Assembly (NCBI GenBank): GCA_016215605.1
Contig: JACRJB010000024.1
Location: 62,001-126,000 of the forward strand
Length of the DNA stretch: 64,000 bases
Source: Rhodopseudomonas palustris
GTDB taxonomy: Bacteria; Pseudomonadota; Alphaproteobacteria; Rhizobiales; Xanthobacteraceae
Direction of reading: 5' to 3'
Shown: piece after piece, positions 9,787 through 19,433 of the stretch
How positions within the stretch are numbered: the first letter of the stretch is position 1
Layout: every line of letters begins with the position of its first letter
The notes under the pieces: model-generated
Told to the model about the DNA's origin: nothing
Database searches by the model: none
The model's input: only the letters and a program-made list of their open reading frames with translations
Position numbers and translations under genes: made by a program

Positions 9787-10071
9787 ATGGTCCACTACGT
9801 CGCCTTGATCCACCAGGATTCCGACGGCAGCTACAGCGTGTCGTTTCCCGACATTCCCGGCGTCGTGACCGCGGGCGAGACGATCGAAGAAGCCGAGGAG
9901 GAAGCCGCCGAGCTTCTGGCTTTCGCGGCCGAGGATCCGGACGGCGCCATCGTGCTCAATCCGCCGCGCACGATCGACGAGCTGAACAAGGATCCGGCCT
10001 TCGTCGCCGCCAGCAAGGACGCGATCGTGGCGCTGATCGCGTACTCCGCTGACGCCGACGCGGCCGAATAG
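9787..10071 (+). CDS. HicB-like protein, first copy
   Basis: A 94-residue protein with the HicB antitoxin-type partial RNase H fold. A YVALIHQDSDGSYSVSFPD strand pair is followed by PGVVTAGETIEEAEEEAAELL, the canonical HicB turn and helix. It lies only 8 bases after uvrD. It has no HicA directly upstream, but hicA follows 116 bases downstream. It is acidic and lacks an obvious DNA-binding tail. It may be a duplicate of the downstream HicB or an orphan antitoxin-like protein. Confidence 0.82.
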   Translation: MVHYVALIHQDSDGSYSVSFPDIPGVVTAGETIEEAEEEAAELLAFAAEDPDGAIVLNPPRTIDELNKDPAFVAASKDAIVALIAYSADADAAE

Positions 10072-10187
10072 CGGCCGCTCGCAAACCATCTTTGAGGCTG
10101 CGGAACGGAAGAATACCCTCGCTCATTTTGCGAGGAAGATATAGGCTACGGCATTATAGTTTGAATCGATTACCTGACGTCCGTTCG

Positions 10188-10382
10188 ATGTTGACCAGCA
10201 GCCGCGATGTTATCCGACGTCTCGAACGTGAAGGCTGGACTTGCGTCCGCATCACCGGATCGCATCATGTCTTCAAGCATCCTGTACGCCGGGACATCGT
10301 CACCGTGCCGCATCCCAAGAAGGACTTGGGAAAAGGCTTGGTCCGTGCCATCTATAGGGGCGCAGGCTGGGAGCCGGATTGA
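10188..10382 (+). CDS. hicA: HicA toxin, mRNA interferase
   Basis: A 64-residue HicA family toxin. The fold is dsRBD-like, with SSRDVIRRLEREGW followed by the GSHHVFKHP motif; the His at about residues 26-27 is in the catalytic position. VTVPHPKKDLGKG then gives the family's C-terminal signature. HicA toxins cleave mRNA on the ribosome when not bound by HicB. The ATG at 10188 gives a normal-length protein; the frame is open upstream but without family features. The hicB start lies 8 bases downstream, as expected for a toxin-first hicAB operon. Confidence 0.88.
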   Translation: MLTSSRDVIRRLEREGWTCVRITGSHHVFKHPVRRDIVTVPHPKKDLGKGLVRAIYRGAGWEPD

Positions 10383-10390
10383 GGTCGGCC

Positions 10391-10681
10391 ATGACCCACT
10401 ACATTGCCATCATCGAAGACGCCGGGCCGGATGTGGCGGTCGGCGTATGGTTTCCGGACCTGCCCGGCTGCGTTTCTGCCGGCGACGACATCGACGAGGC
10501 GCTGAGCAATGCGCCGGAGGCGCTGGCGCTGTATCTCGAGCAGGTCGAACAGGACGGCAGGCCGCTGCCGAAGCCGCGCACACTGACTGAGCTGAAGGCC
10601 GACCCCGAAGTTGCCGACGACATCCAGAATTACATCGTCGCGCTGATCGAAACGCCGAGCCGCGCCCACGCGGCGGAGTGA
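10391..10681 (+). CDS. hicB: HicB antitoxin
   Basis: A 96-residue HicB antitoxin. MTHYIAIIEDAGPDVAVGV and FPDLPGCVSAGDDIDEAL carry the partial RNase H fold, and LKADPEVADDIQNYIVALIE closes the protein. ATG at 10391 has GAGG upstream; an in-frame TTG at 10379 overlaps hicA. No ribbon-helix-helix or HTH tail is apparent, so autoregulation may rely on the complex with HicA. It resembles the first HicB-like gene at 9787-10071 along its whole length, which points to duplication. Confidence 0.87.
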   Translation: MTHYIAIIEDAGPDVAVGVWFPDLPGCVSAGDDIDEALSNAPEALALYLEQVEQDGRPLPKPRTLTELKADPEVADDIQNYIVALIETPSRAHAAE

Positions 10682-10698
10682 TCACCCGGCCTCTCCCC

Positions 10699-10782
10699 GT
10701 CATTGCGAGCGAAGCGAAGCAATCCAGGGCGCAGTGCACGGGGTTTATGGATTGCTTCGTCGCTGCGCTCCTCGCAATGACG
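10699..10782. repeat. Palindromic repeat family A, copy 1
   Basis: An inverted repeat with outer arms GTCATTGCGAGCG and CGCTCCTCGCAATGAC. The inner arms read GAAGCAATCC and GGATTGCTTC around a short spacer. The same element occurs at 58349-58430. It lies between hicB and the ABC transporter operon. Confidence 0.9.
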
Positions 10783-10942
10783 CGGTGAGGTTCGGTGCCG
10801 GCAAGCCGCTGCCCAGATTTCTCGAACCTCCCGCCCCTTCCCCCTGTCGGTTGCGCCCGTCCGCCGCCGTCCTTATGTAAGCCGCCCGCGCGTCGGCGGC
10901 GTTCCGCCGCTCTCCCCCTGCGCCCAACGTTCACGAGCCCGC

Positions 10943-11863
<921 letters not shown>

Positions 11864-11865
11864 GC

Positions 11866-12627
11866 ATGAACCATCGGGCCGTCAAGGCGATCTATCTGTT
11901 CGAAATGGCGCGGGCGTGGCGCACGCTGATGCAGAGCATCGTCTCGCCGGTGCTGTCGACCTCGCTGTATTTCATCGTGTTCGGCGCGGCGATCGGCTCG
12001 CGGATCGATCAGGTCGAAGGCGTCAGCTACGGCAGCTTCATCGTGCCCGGGCTGATCATGCTGAGCGTGCTGACGCAGAGCGTCGCCAACGCCTCGTTCG
12101 GCATCTACTTCCCGAAATTCACCGGCACGATCTACGAGATCCTGTCGGCGCCGGTGTCGTTCCTGGAGGTGGCGCTGGGCTATGTCGGCGCGGCGGCGAC
12201 CAAGTCGATCATCCTCGGCCTGATCATCCTCGCCACCGCCGGCCTGTTCGTGCCGCTGAAGATCGCGCATCCGGTGTGGATGCTGAGCTTCCTGGTGCTG
12301 ACCTCGGTGGCCTTCAGCCTGCTCGGCTTCATCATCGGGATCTGGGCCGACGGCTTCGAGAAGCTGCAGATCGTGCCGCTGCTGATCATCACGCCGCTGA
12401 CGTTCCTCGGCGGCAGCTTCTATTCGATCTCGATGCTGCCGCCGATCTGGCAGACCATCGCGCTGTTCAATCCGGTGGTCTATCTCGTCTCCGGCTTCCG
12501 CTGGAGCTTCTACGAGATCGCCGACGTCGATATTGGCATCAGCGTCGCCGCGACCTTCGGCTTCCTGCTGCTGTGCATGGCGGTGGTGTGGTGGATCTTC
12601 AAGACCGGCTATCGGCTGAAAGCCTGA
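11866..12627 (+). CDS. ABC-2 type transporter permease
   Basis: A 253-residue inner-membrane protein with six predicted membrane helices and the ABC2_membrane pattern, including the late [15 protein letters not shown] and [13 protein letters not shown] segments of the YadH group. It starts two bases after the ATPase gene and would form the membrane dimer of the same exporter. The substrate is unknown. Confidence 0.92.
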   Translation: MNHRAVKAIYLFEMARAWRTLMQSIVSPVLSTSLYFIVFGAAIGSRIDQVEGVSYGSFIVPGLIMLSVLTQSVANASFGIYFPKFTGTIYEILSAPVSFLEVALGYVGAAATKSIILGLIILATAGLFVPLKIAHPVWMLSFLVLTSVAFSLLGFIIGIWADGFEKLQIVPLLIITPLTFLGGSFYSISMLPPIWQTIALFNPVVYLVSGFRWSFYEIADVDIGISVAATFGFLLLCMAVVWWIFKTGYRLKA

Positions 12628-12677
12628 GCCCGGCGGCGCTCGCGCCCCAGGCGCGGGCCGATCTCCCGCCGGACAGC

Positions 12678-12704
12678 AAAAAGGCGCGGCCCGATGGCCG
12701 CGCC
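12678..12704 (-). terminator. Rho-independent terminator
   Basis: A 9-base perfect stem (12683-12691 with 12696-12704) and a 4-base loop. Read on the minus strand it is followed by five T (12678-12682). It serves the minus-strand gene 12731-13072. It also lies just after the ABC operon, where the T run is on the wrong side. Confidence 0.8.
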
Positions 12705-12730
12705 CGTCTCACATCAATCGCGCCGCTCGG

Positions 12731-13072
12731 TCAGCGGCGATAGCAGCGGAAATTGCCGTTGCGGGTGTAGTAACCGCGGCAGCGATGACCGCGATGGTAG
12801 CGCGGCCCGTGGTTCGGCAGGCCGAGTACGCCGTTGACCGCACCCACCGCACCACCGACACCGGCGCCGATCGCACCACCGACGACGCCGCCCACCGGCC
12901 CGGCCGCGCGGTTGCCCTCGCGCGCGCCTTCCTGGGCGCCGCGCACGATACCTTGGGAGTGGCCGGCGGTCGGGATCGCCAGCAGCGCCAGAGCCAACGC
13001 GGCAGCCGCCAGCATCGCCTTCATCGGCGTTTGGTCGGCGCGCATGGCGAGCGTCTTGGTTTTGGTGTTCAT
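12731..13072 (-). CDS. Secreted glycine-rich small protein
   Basis: A 113-residue protein with a signal peptide (AMLAAAALALALLAIPTAGHSQG) cleaved near residue 39. A Gly-zipper-like stretch (GGVVGGAIGAGVGGAVGAV) follows, then a basic, Cys/Arg/Tyr-rich tail (RGHRCRGYYTRNGNFRCYRR). No domain is recognised. ATG at 13072 has an AAGGATG-type ribosome site; the frame extends upstream to 13180 without a signal-like start. Likely periplasmic or outer-membrane associated. Confidence 0.7.
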   Translation of the reverse strand: MNTKTKTLAMRADQTPMKAMLAAAALALALLAIPTAGHSQGIVRGAQEGAREGNRAAGPVGGVVGGAIGAGVGGAVGAVNGVLGLPNHGPRYHRGHRCRGYYTRNGNFRCYRR

Positions 13073-13133
13073 CGATGTGCATCCTTCGGGATTTGTCCCC
13101 CGATCGATCGTCGGAGCAGACTTGCGACAGGAC

Positions 13134-13158
13134 AACCCGCAGCGGCGGTTTCGGTTCC
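13134..13158 (-). promoter_or_regulatory. Possible sigma-EcfG type promoter
   Basis: On the minus strand GGAAC (13158-13154) is followed after 16 bases by GGTT (13137-13134), about 60 bases before the ATG of the glycine-rich secreted protein. The alphaproteobacterial general stress sigma EcfG recognises GGAAC-N16/17-CGTT, so one -10 base differs. A weak suggestion only. Confidence 0.25.
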
Positions 13159-13336
13159 ATTCACCTTGATTTCGCCGCAACTCGGTCTTGGCCGCGCCCG
13201 GAGCGGTGGCCAGTTAACGATGACCGCGGATTTTCGCCTGCGACGCGGGCGCCACTGGAAACGGCGAAGTCCGCTGTGCATATTACCGTCGGGGCGGGTG
13301 GACAGTTCAAAGGATCGGGCCGAGGAGGCCGGCACT

Positions 13337-14116
13337 ATGCGTTCGTATCTCGTTTCCCTCACCGGTTTGATCCTGCTCGCCACGTCCAGCATCGCCCAGG
13401 CGAAAATCGCCATCACCGTCGACAAGGACAATCAGCAGATGACCGTCGCGGTCGATGACGTCGAGCGCTATCGCTGGCCGGTCTCGACCGGCAACCCGTC
13501 GCACGAGACGCCCAACGGGTCGTTCCAGACCTTCCGGATGGAGCCCGATCACTACTCCAAGGAATTCGACGACGCGCCGATGCCGCACGCGATCTTCTTC
13601 ACCAAACGAGGCCACGCCATTCACGGCACCGACGCCGCCGGCAAGCTCGGCGTGCCGGTGTCGCACGGCTGCGTCCGCCTGTCGCGCGCCAACGCCTCGA
13701 CGCTGTATGCGCTGGTCGAGAAGGACGGCGTGCTCAACACCACCGTCACGCTGACCGGCTCGTCCCGGGTGGCGCTGGCGCGGCAGCCGGCCAACCGGAC
13801 GGCCACCGCGGCGGCACGGAGCGCGCCGGCGCCGGCCTATGACGGCAGCGGCGAACCGGTCGAACTGGTGCCGAGCGCGCGGCCGCGCGTGGCGGCGCCG
13901 CAGATCGCCGACGACGGCTACATCTATCCGGCCGACGGCAACGACGGCCGCCGCTATCCGGCCCCTCCCGGCTATCGCCGCAGCTACGTGCAGCCGCAAT
14001 ATCAGCCGCAGTACCAGTATCAATATTCCGACGACGACACCTACGCGGCGCAGGCCTACCAGCCGCGGCGCCTCTACCAGCCCCGCGGCTATTACGGCGG
14101 CTACTCGGCCTACTGA
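13337..14116 (+). CDS. L,D-transpeptidase, YkuD family
   Basis: A 259-residue periplasmic enzyme. A signal peptide (residues 1-22) is followed by a YkuD domain with the catalytic motif SHGCVR at residues 109-114 (Cys112, His110) and the upstream His of HAIHGT. L,D-transpeptidases form 3-3 peptidoglycan cross-links or attach proteins to the wall. The C-terminal third is low complexity (Pro, Tyr, Gln, with repeated QPQYQ units). The start has GAGGAGG about 10 bases upstream. Confidence 0.9.
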   Translation: MRSYLVSLTGLILLATSSIAQAKIAITVDKDNQQMTVAVDDVERYRWPVSTGNPSHETPNGSFQTFRMEPDHYSKEFDDAPMPHAIFFTKRGHAIHGTDAAGKLGVPVSHGCVRLSRANASTLYALVEKDGVLNTTVTLTGSSRVALARQPANRTATAAARSAPAPAYDGSGEPVELVPSARPRVAAPQIADDGYIYPADGNDGRRYPAPPGYRRSYVQPQYQPQYQYQYSDDDTYAAQAYQPRRLYQPRGYYGGYSAY

Positions 14117-14170
14117 GCGCTAGCGGTTCACCATTTGATTGACGCGACACAGCCTTTCGAGATGCACTGA

Positions 14171-14278
14171 ATCCTCATCCTGAGGAGCCCGGCGAAGCCG
14201 GGCGTCTCGAAGGATGGGGCGACGCATCGCTTGCGGCGCATGGTTCGAGACGGCGCTACGCGCCTCCTCACCATGAGG
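14171..14278. repeat. Palindromic repeat family B, copy 2
   Basis: Two inverted halves. 14171-14217 starts ATCCTCATCCTGAGGAGC and ends GTCTCGAAGGATGG. About 14240-14278 reads GTTCGAGACGG...CTCCTCACCATGAGG. This is the same family as the element embedded in uvrD, here in non-coding DNA after the L,D-transpeptidase gene. Confidence 0.85.
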
Positions 14279-14358
14279 TTTTGCCCGTGGTCAGCGTCGC
14301 AGCGCGCCAATTCTGATTCCAACAGAAACAGACCTGCGCTGGCGCTTCAAACCTGCCC

Positions 14359-14388
14359 AACGCGCGGCCGCCTCGGCGGTCGCGCGTT
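14359..14388. terminator. Hairpin terminator candidate
   Basis: A 14-base near-perfect stem (14359-14372 with 14375-14388, one G-U pair) directly precedes the stop of the minus-strand membrane protein gene. On the plus strand it is followed by TTTCGTTT. It could serve both convergent genes. Confidence 0.5.
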
Positions 14389-14399
14389 TCGTTTGACCG

Positions 14400-16679
14400 C
14401 TATTCCTCGCCGTCGCGCAGCCGGCGCCACACCGCGCCGAGCACGTTGGAATAGTTGTCGCTCCACACCCGCTGATGCGGGCGCGGCGGGGTCAGGGTCC
14501 AGTCGGTCGACGTGGCGATGCCGCCGACATCCTCGGGCGCGCGCGCCGAGATCACCACCGCGGTGGCGAAGACGTACTCGGCGTTGCGCTCGGGGTCGTC
14601 GGAATAGGCCCAGCTCTGCATCCCGTTGGCGGCGGCGATCCCGACCACGACGCTGGTCAGTTCGAGATGCCGGTTGGAGACGTGCATCAGCACCGCGCCC
14701 TGCGGCGCCAGCTTCGACTTGTAGATCGCCATCGCCTCGCGGGTCGCGAGGTGAATCGGAATCGCGTCGGAGGAATACGCGTCGACGATGATCAGGTCGT
14801 AGGCGCCGTCGGGTTCGTTGGCGAAGGTCAGCCGTGCGTCGCCCATCACCGGCTGCAGCTCGGGCGCACATTTGCTGACATAGGTGAAGTATTTCGGGTC
14901 GCGGGCGGTATCGACCATCGACTGGTCGATCTCGAAGAACCGCCAGCTTTCGCCGGGCTGCGACGCGCAGGCCAGCGAACCCGATCCGAGCCCGATCACC
15001 GCGACCCGGAGCGGCCCGGCCTTGCGGGCGCGGATCGCGGCGATCCCCTGCCCGATGCCGCCGTCCTTCTCGTAATAGGTGATCGGCTCCGGCCGGCCGG
15101 TCACCGGCGTTCCATCGTCGTTCAGCATCTTCTCGGCGCCGTGGATCGTGGTGCCGTGCATCAGCACGTGATACTGGCCGTTCGGCGTCACCTGGATCTT
15201 GTGGACGCCGAAGAAGCTGCGCACCGTCTCGACCCGGCCGTCGTCGGGCGGATACAGCCGCGCCAGCGACAACGCCAGCACCACCGTCGCGAACACTTTC
15301 CAGCGGTTGGCGCGCAGCGCCAGCGCCGCGAACGCCGCCACCACCGCGACGTCGCCGACCAGCAGCAGCCGATTGACGCTGAGCCAGTCGAACACCTTGC
15401 CGGAGCTGAACGCCGGCGCGATCGACACCACCGCCAGCACCGCCAGAAATGCCCAGTACCAGCGGGTCCAGGCGGGCACGCGTTCTTCGGTGGCGGGCCG
15501 GCACAGCACTGCCAGCGCCAGCAGGATCGGATATTCGGCGATCCAGGAGAAGCTGTAGGGCGCGACCAGGCCGGCGAACAGGCCGCCGACCATGCCGCCG
15601 AACGACAGCGCGACATAGAAGCCGGTGAGATGCCGCGCATCCGGCCGCGTTCGCGCCAGTTCGCCGTGGCAGGCCATCGCGATCACGAAGAACGACAACA
15701 GATGGCCGCCGAGGATCACCAGCAGATTGGACGTCCCGGTGTAGGCCAGCAGCACGACGATCACCGCGATCGCCACCGGCTGCGCCGCCAGCATCCATTT
15801 GTGCGGCAGCAGCGGGCGCGGCTGGAACACCAGCACCCAGGTCAAGAGATACAGCGACAACGGCAGCACCCACATCAGCGGCGCCGCGGCGACGTCGGTC
15901 GAAATATGCGCGGTGACGGCGATCAGCAGGCCCGACGGCACCGCGGCGAGAAAGATCCAGCGCGCGCGCAGAATCCAGGACGGCGCGACCGCCGCGGCGT
16001 CGGAAGCGGCGGCGGCGTTGATGTCCATCCGCGGCGAGCGCAGCAGCAGATAGCCGCAGCCGGCGATCAGCAGGATCAGCAGGCCGTAGCCGCCGGTCCA
16101 CACCAGGTTCTGCACGCGCAGCGTCAGCGTCGGCTCGAGCAGCACCGGATAGGACAGCAGCGCCAGAAAGCTGCCGATGTTGGACGAGGCGTAGAGGAAA
16201 TACGGATCGGGCCCGTTGGGGTGGCCGGTGCGGACGAACCAGGCCTGCAGCAGCGGATTGTTGGCCGCGAGCGCGAAGAACGGCAGGCCGATCGACACCG
16301 CGAACAGGCCGAGCAGCCAGAACGCATAGCCGCTCGACGGCGGCGTGCCCCAGCCGGCGGCGATCGAGAGCGGCAGCGTCAGCATCGCGGCGATCAGCAG
16401 CGCCAGATGGATCGCGATCGGCACCGCGCGATTGGCGAACCGGCTGATGTAGTGCGCATAGGCATAGCCGCCGAGCAGCAGCGACTGGAAGAACACCATC
16501 GCCACCGACCACACCGCCGGCGAGCCGCCGAGCCGCGGCAGCACCATCTTGGTGAACAGCGGCTGGACCGAGAACAGCAGCAGCGCGCTGGTGAAGATCG
16601 CCGCGGTGTAGACGATCAGGATCACCCGGTTGCGCGCTTCGGAATTGTGAGCGGCAGCGGGCGGCATCGGCTCGGTCAT
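14400..16679 (-). CDS. Spermidine synthase-like fused membrane protein
   Basis: A 759-residue protein. The N-terminal half contains about ten predicted membrane helices. A C-terminal Rossmann methyltransferase-like domain of the polyamine synthase family follows, with VIGLGSGSLA (nucleotide binding) and DLIIVDAYSSDAIPIHL (active-site Asp region). Such fusions are common, but their substrates are mostly unproven; polyamine synthesis itself is uncertain. It is divergent from the oxidoreductase gene, with 292 bases between. ATG 16679 follows no strong ribosome site. Confidence 0.85.
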   Translation of the reverse strand: MTEPMPPAAAHNSEARNRVILIVYTAAIFTSALLLFSVQPLFTKMVLPRLGGSPAVWSVAMVFFQSLLLGGYAYAHYISRFANRAVPIAIHLALLIAAMLTLPLSIAAGWGTPPSSGYAFWLLGLFAVSIGLPFFALAANNPLLQAWFVRTGHPNGPDPYFLYASSNIGSFLALLSYPVLLEPTLTLRVQNLVWTGGYGLLILLIAGCGYLLLRSPRMDINAAAASDAAAVAPSWILRARWIFLAAVPSGLLIAVTAHISTDVAAAPLMWVLPLSLYLLTWVLVFQPRPLLPHKWMLAAQPVAIAVIVVLLAYTGTSNLLVILGGHLLSFFVIAMACHGELARTRPDARHLTGFYVALSFGGMVGGLFAGLVAPYSFSWIAEYPILLALAVLCRPATEERVPAWTRWYWAFLAVLAVVSIAPAFSSGKVFDWLSVNRLLLVGDVAVVAAFAALALRANRWKVFATVVLALSLARLYPPDDGRVETVRSFFGVHKIQVTPNGQYHVLMHGTTIHGAEKMLNDDGTPVTGRPEPITYYEKDGGIGQGIAAIRARKAGPLRVAVIGLGSGSLACASQPGESWRFFEIDQSMVDTARDPKYFTYVSKCAPELQPVMGDARLTFANEPDGAYDLIIVDAYSSDAIPIHLATREAMAIYKSKLAPQGAVLMHVSNRHLELTSVVVGIAAANGMQSWAYSDDPERNAEYVFATAVVISARAPEDVGGIATSTDWTLTPPRPHQRVWSDNYSNVLGAVWRRLRDGEE

Positions 16680-16971
16680 GCGGTCTCCAACGGGGATGAT
16701 CCGGCGATGCCGGCGCGGACGAAGTGAATTTCCAGCGGAAGCGACGCGCTCCTATGGACGGCGCCCGATGCGGTCCGCCAGGCCCGACCATCGCAGAACG
16801 GAAGGCCGCCATCCACTCGGATCGCACCACCGCGACGTTGTGCCTTGGCCGGCGGACGGCCTCTTGTGCCGGTCGGCAAGTCTTTGATATTCAAGTCTTT
16901 GATGACGGAGTGTGGACTCCGTATGGCCGGCGGCGGCGCCGCAGCCGTTTCTCACCCCTCCTGGAACACCA

Positions 16972-18582
16972 ATGTCCGATCCCGATGTGCTGATTATCGG
17001 CGCCGGTCACAACGGCCTCACCTGCGCCGCCTATCTGGCGCAGGCCGGGTTGAAGGTGAAGGTGGTCGAGCGCCGCAGCGTGGTCGGCGGCGCCGCGGTG
17101 ACGCAGGAGTTTCATCCGGGTTTCCGGAACTCGGTCGCCGCCTACACGGTCAGCCTGCTCAATCCCAAGGTGATCGCCGACCTGAAGCTGGCCGAGCACG
17201 GGCTGCGCATCGTCGAGCGCCGGGCGCAGAATTTCCTGCCGGCGCCAAACGGCAAATATCTGCTCACCGGATCGAAATATACCGCGAAGTCGGTGGCGCA
17301 TCTCAGCAAGCGCGACGCCGGCCGGATCGACGGTTTCAACGCCGAGCTCGAGACCATCGCCGACGTACTGCGCCACTTCGTGCTGCGCGCGCCGCCGAAT
17401 CTGGTCGAGCGCTTCGGCGTCGGCGCGATCCGCGAGGGCTTCGGTGCGCTCGGCGCCGCCAACCGGCTGCGGGCGCTGACGCTGGAACAGCAGCGCCTGC
17501 TGCTCGATCTGTTCACCTGCTCGGCCGGCGAGATGCTCGACGCGCGGTTCGAGAACGATCTGGTTAAGGCGCTGTACGGCTTCGACGCCATCGTCGGCAA
17601 CTACGCCAGTCCTTATGCCGCCGGCTCCGCCTATGTGATGCTGCACCACGCCTTTGGCGAGGTGAACGGCAAGAAGGGCGTCTGGGGCCACGCGATCGGC
17701 GGCATGGGGGCGATCACCCAGGCGATGGCCGCCGCGGCGCGCGCCGCCGGCGCCGAGATCGAGACAGCCGCCGGTGTCCGCGAGGTGCTGGTCGAGAAGG
17801 ACCGCGTCGTCGGCGTCACGCTCGACGACGGCCGCAGCCTGCGGGCCAAATACGTCGCCGCCAACGTCAATCCGAAGCTGCTCTACACCAGGCTGCTGCC
17901 GAAGGATTCGCTGCCCGGCGATTTCCGCCGCCGCATCAAGGCGTGGAAGAACGGCTCCGGCACCTTCCGGATGAACGTCGCGCTGTCCGGCCTGCCCTCG
18001 TTCAAGGCGCTGCCCGGCACCGGCGACCACCTTACCGCCGGCATCATCATCGCCCCCGGCCTCGACTACATGGACCGCGCCTATGGCGACGCCCGCGCCC
18101 ACGGCTGGAGCCGCGAGCCGGTGGTCGAGATGCTGATCCCCTCGACGCTGGACGACAGCCTCGCCCCGCCCGGCCAGCACGTCGCCAGCCTGTTCTGCCA
18201 GCATGTCGCGCCGCAGCTGCCCGGCGGCGTGTCCTGGGACGATCGCCGCGACAAGGTCGCCGACCTGATGATCGCGACCGTCGACCGCTACGCCCCCGGC
18301 TTCGCCGCCAGCGTGCTCGGCCGCCAAGTGCTGTCGCCGCTCGACCTCGAGCGCGACTTCGGCCTGCTCGGCGGCGACATCTTCCACGGCGCGCTCAGCC
18401 TGAACCAGCTGTTTGCCGCCCGGCCGATGCTCGGCCACGCCGACTATCGCGGCCCGCTCAAGGGCCTGTACCATTGCGGCAGCGGCGCCCACCCCGGCGG
18501 CGGCGTCACCGGCGCCCCCGGCCACAACGCCGCCGCAGCGATCCTGTCGGACCACCGCAGCCTGTTCACAGCGCGTGGATAA
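16972..18582 (+). CDS. NAD(P)/FAD oxidoreductase, CrtI/PYROXD2 type
   Basis: A 536-residue flavoprotein of the phytoene dehydrogenase-like superfamily. The N-terminus has the dinucleotide-binding DVLIIGAGHNGLTCAAYLA (residues 4-22). VKVVERRSVVGGAAVTQEF follows, and the C-terminus ends in the family GSGAHPGGGVTGAPGHNAA signature. It is nearer the PYROXD2 group than carotenoid desaturases, as no carotenoid genes flank it. The reaction is not known. Confidence 0.86.
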   Translation: MSDPDVLIIGAGHNGLTCAAYLAQAGLKVKVVERRSVVGGAAVTQEFHPGFRNSVAAYTVSLLNPKVIADLKLAEHGLRIVERRAQNFLPAPNGKYLLTGSKYTAKSVAHLSKRDAGRIDGFNAELETIADVLRHFVLRAPPNLVERFGVGAIREGFGALGAANRLRALTLEQQRLLLDLFTCSAGEMLDARFENDLVKALYGFDAIVGNYASPYAAGSAYVMLHHAFGEVNGKKGVWGHAIGGMGAITQAMAAAARAAGAEIETAAGVREVLVEKDRVVGVTLDDGRSLRAKYVAANVNPKLLYTRLLPKDSLPGDFRRRIKAWKNGSGTFRMNVALSGLPSFKALPGTGDHLTAGIIIAPGLDYMDRAYGDARAHGWSREPVVEMLIPSTLDDSLAPPGQHVASLFCQHVAPQLPGGVSWDDRRDKVADLMIATVDRYAPGFAASVLGRQVLSPLDLERDFGLLGGDIFHGALSLNQLFAARPMLGHADYRGPLKGLYHCGSGAHPGGGVTGAPGHNAAAAILSDHRSLFTARG

Positions 18583-18617
18583 AGCTGTGCACAAGCCTGT
18601 GGAAAGGCTGTGGAAAA
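18574..18617 (+). other. Cluster of DnaA-box-like 9-mers
   Basis: Three 9-mers resemble the reverse of the DnaA box (TGTGGATAA). CGTGGATAA at 18574-18582 is an 8/9 match over the oxidoreductase stop. TGTGGAAAG at 18598-18606 matches 7/9 and TGTGGAAAA at 18609-18617 matches 8/9, with starts 11 bases apart. Further similar words lie at 19327-19335 and 19338-19346. Function unproven. Confidence 0.3.
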
Positions 18618-18752
18618 GTCGCGGCTAAAGCTGTTCGTGAATCGGTTGATGAGCGGTGTGAACTGCGTGCGAAAGCTGTCTATTCGCCCGGCAGGCGCTG
18701 GCCGGGAAAGGCCGTCGGGATTGCCCGACGGCAGCGGTCACGCCATGCCGGC

Positions 18753-19070
18753 TCAGCCCTTCAGGCACTTCCGCGCTTCGTTGATCTGCGCCCAGGAGTA
18801 GCCGTTCTTGACCGCCCAGGCGATCGACTTGGCCTTGCCGTGCTCGGCGACGTGATAGCGGACCGTGGCGCAATCGACGGACGTCACGGGCGGCGCGAAC
18901 GAATGCTGCTGGGGCGACTGGAGCGAGGCCGGCTGTCGGAAGGCGGGTTGCTGTTGTTCCGCGACGGCCTCGCCGATCCCGGCCCAAGAGCCGGCCAGGC
19001 ACAGAGCAACCGCAGACAGGAAACCGACGCGATGCGTCGACCGTGAAGAGATTTCGCTAGACTTGTTCAT
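18753..19070 (-). CDS. Small secreted protein, unknown function
   Basis: A 105-residue protein with a signal peptide (residues 15-38, FLSAVALCLAGSWAGIGEAVA). A Gln/Pro-rich linker precedes a compact C-terminal unit with two Cys (DCATVRYHVAEHG and INEARKCLKG) that may form a disulfide. The helix-turn region AKSIAWAVKNGYSWAQINEA looks conserved, but I do not recognise a named family. Start ATG 19070. Confidence 0.65.
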   Translation of the reverse strand: MNKSSEISSRSTHRVGFLSAVALCLAGSWAGIGEAVAEQQQPAFRQPASLQSPQQHSFAPPVTSVDCATVRYHVAEHGKAKSIAWAVKNGYSWAQINEARKCLKG

Positions 19071-19433
19071 ACGCCCTCATTGCTGCGTGGCGCTCGTGCG
19101 GAGCGCCTGGAGGGGCGTCGCTGCTCCATGAGCAGCCATTGGACACAGGGACGTTGTTGACCCAGTCCGCACCTCTCTCCGTGGTTAACGCGGGAATCGT
19201 CAGGTCGATCCCTCGCCTGTGTCCCGTGAGACACAAATATGGCTTTTTGGTTACGGCCGGTCCTCACATGCCATTCAATATTACCAGAGCCGCCTGCTTC
19301 GGGATCGCAAGCCGGATCTTCAACACTGTGGGTAAGTCGTGGACAAACCCTGCCTTTCGGGCGCAGAAGCTGTGCACATTCTGTTGATCCATCACGTCAG
19401 CCGCGCCAGCGGCCGCCAACCATCGGACCTGCC
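19071..19433. other. Intergenic region upstream of prmA
   Basis: The 363 bases hold no convincing gene; short frames here lack family features and do not fit codon use. They contain a 9-base inverted repeat GGACACAGG/CCTGTGTCC (near 19141 and 19214) and two DnaA-box-like words near 19327-19346. The prmA promoter must lie here. Confidence 0.35.

Noticed and set aside
14475-16727. A plus-strand open frame of 750 codons opposite the spermidine-synthase-like gene
   Set aside because: It has the His/Arg/Gln-rich composition of a shadow frame and no start context. Similar shadows lie at 16891-18594, 31493-33664 and 36954-38387.
18574-19346. Chromosomal origin of replication
   Set aside because: The boxes are few and imperfect, there is no AT-rich unwinding stretch, and no dnaA, dnaN, hemE or parAB genes lie nearby.
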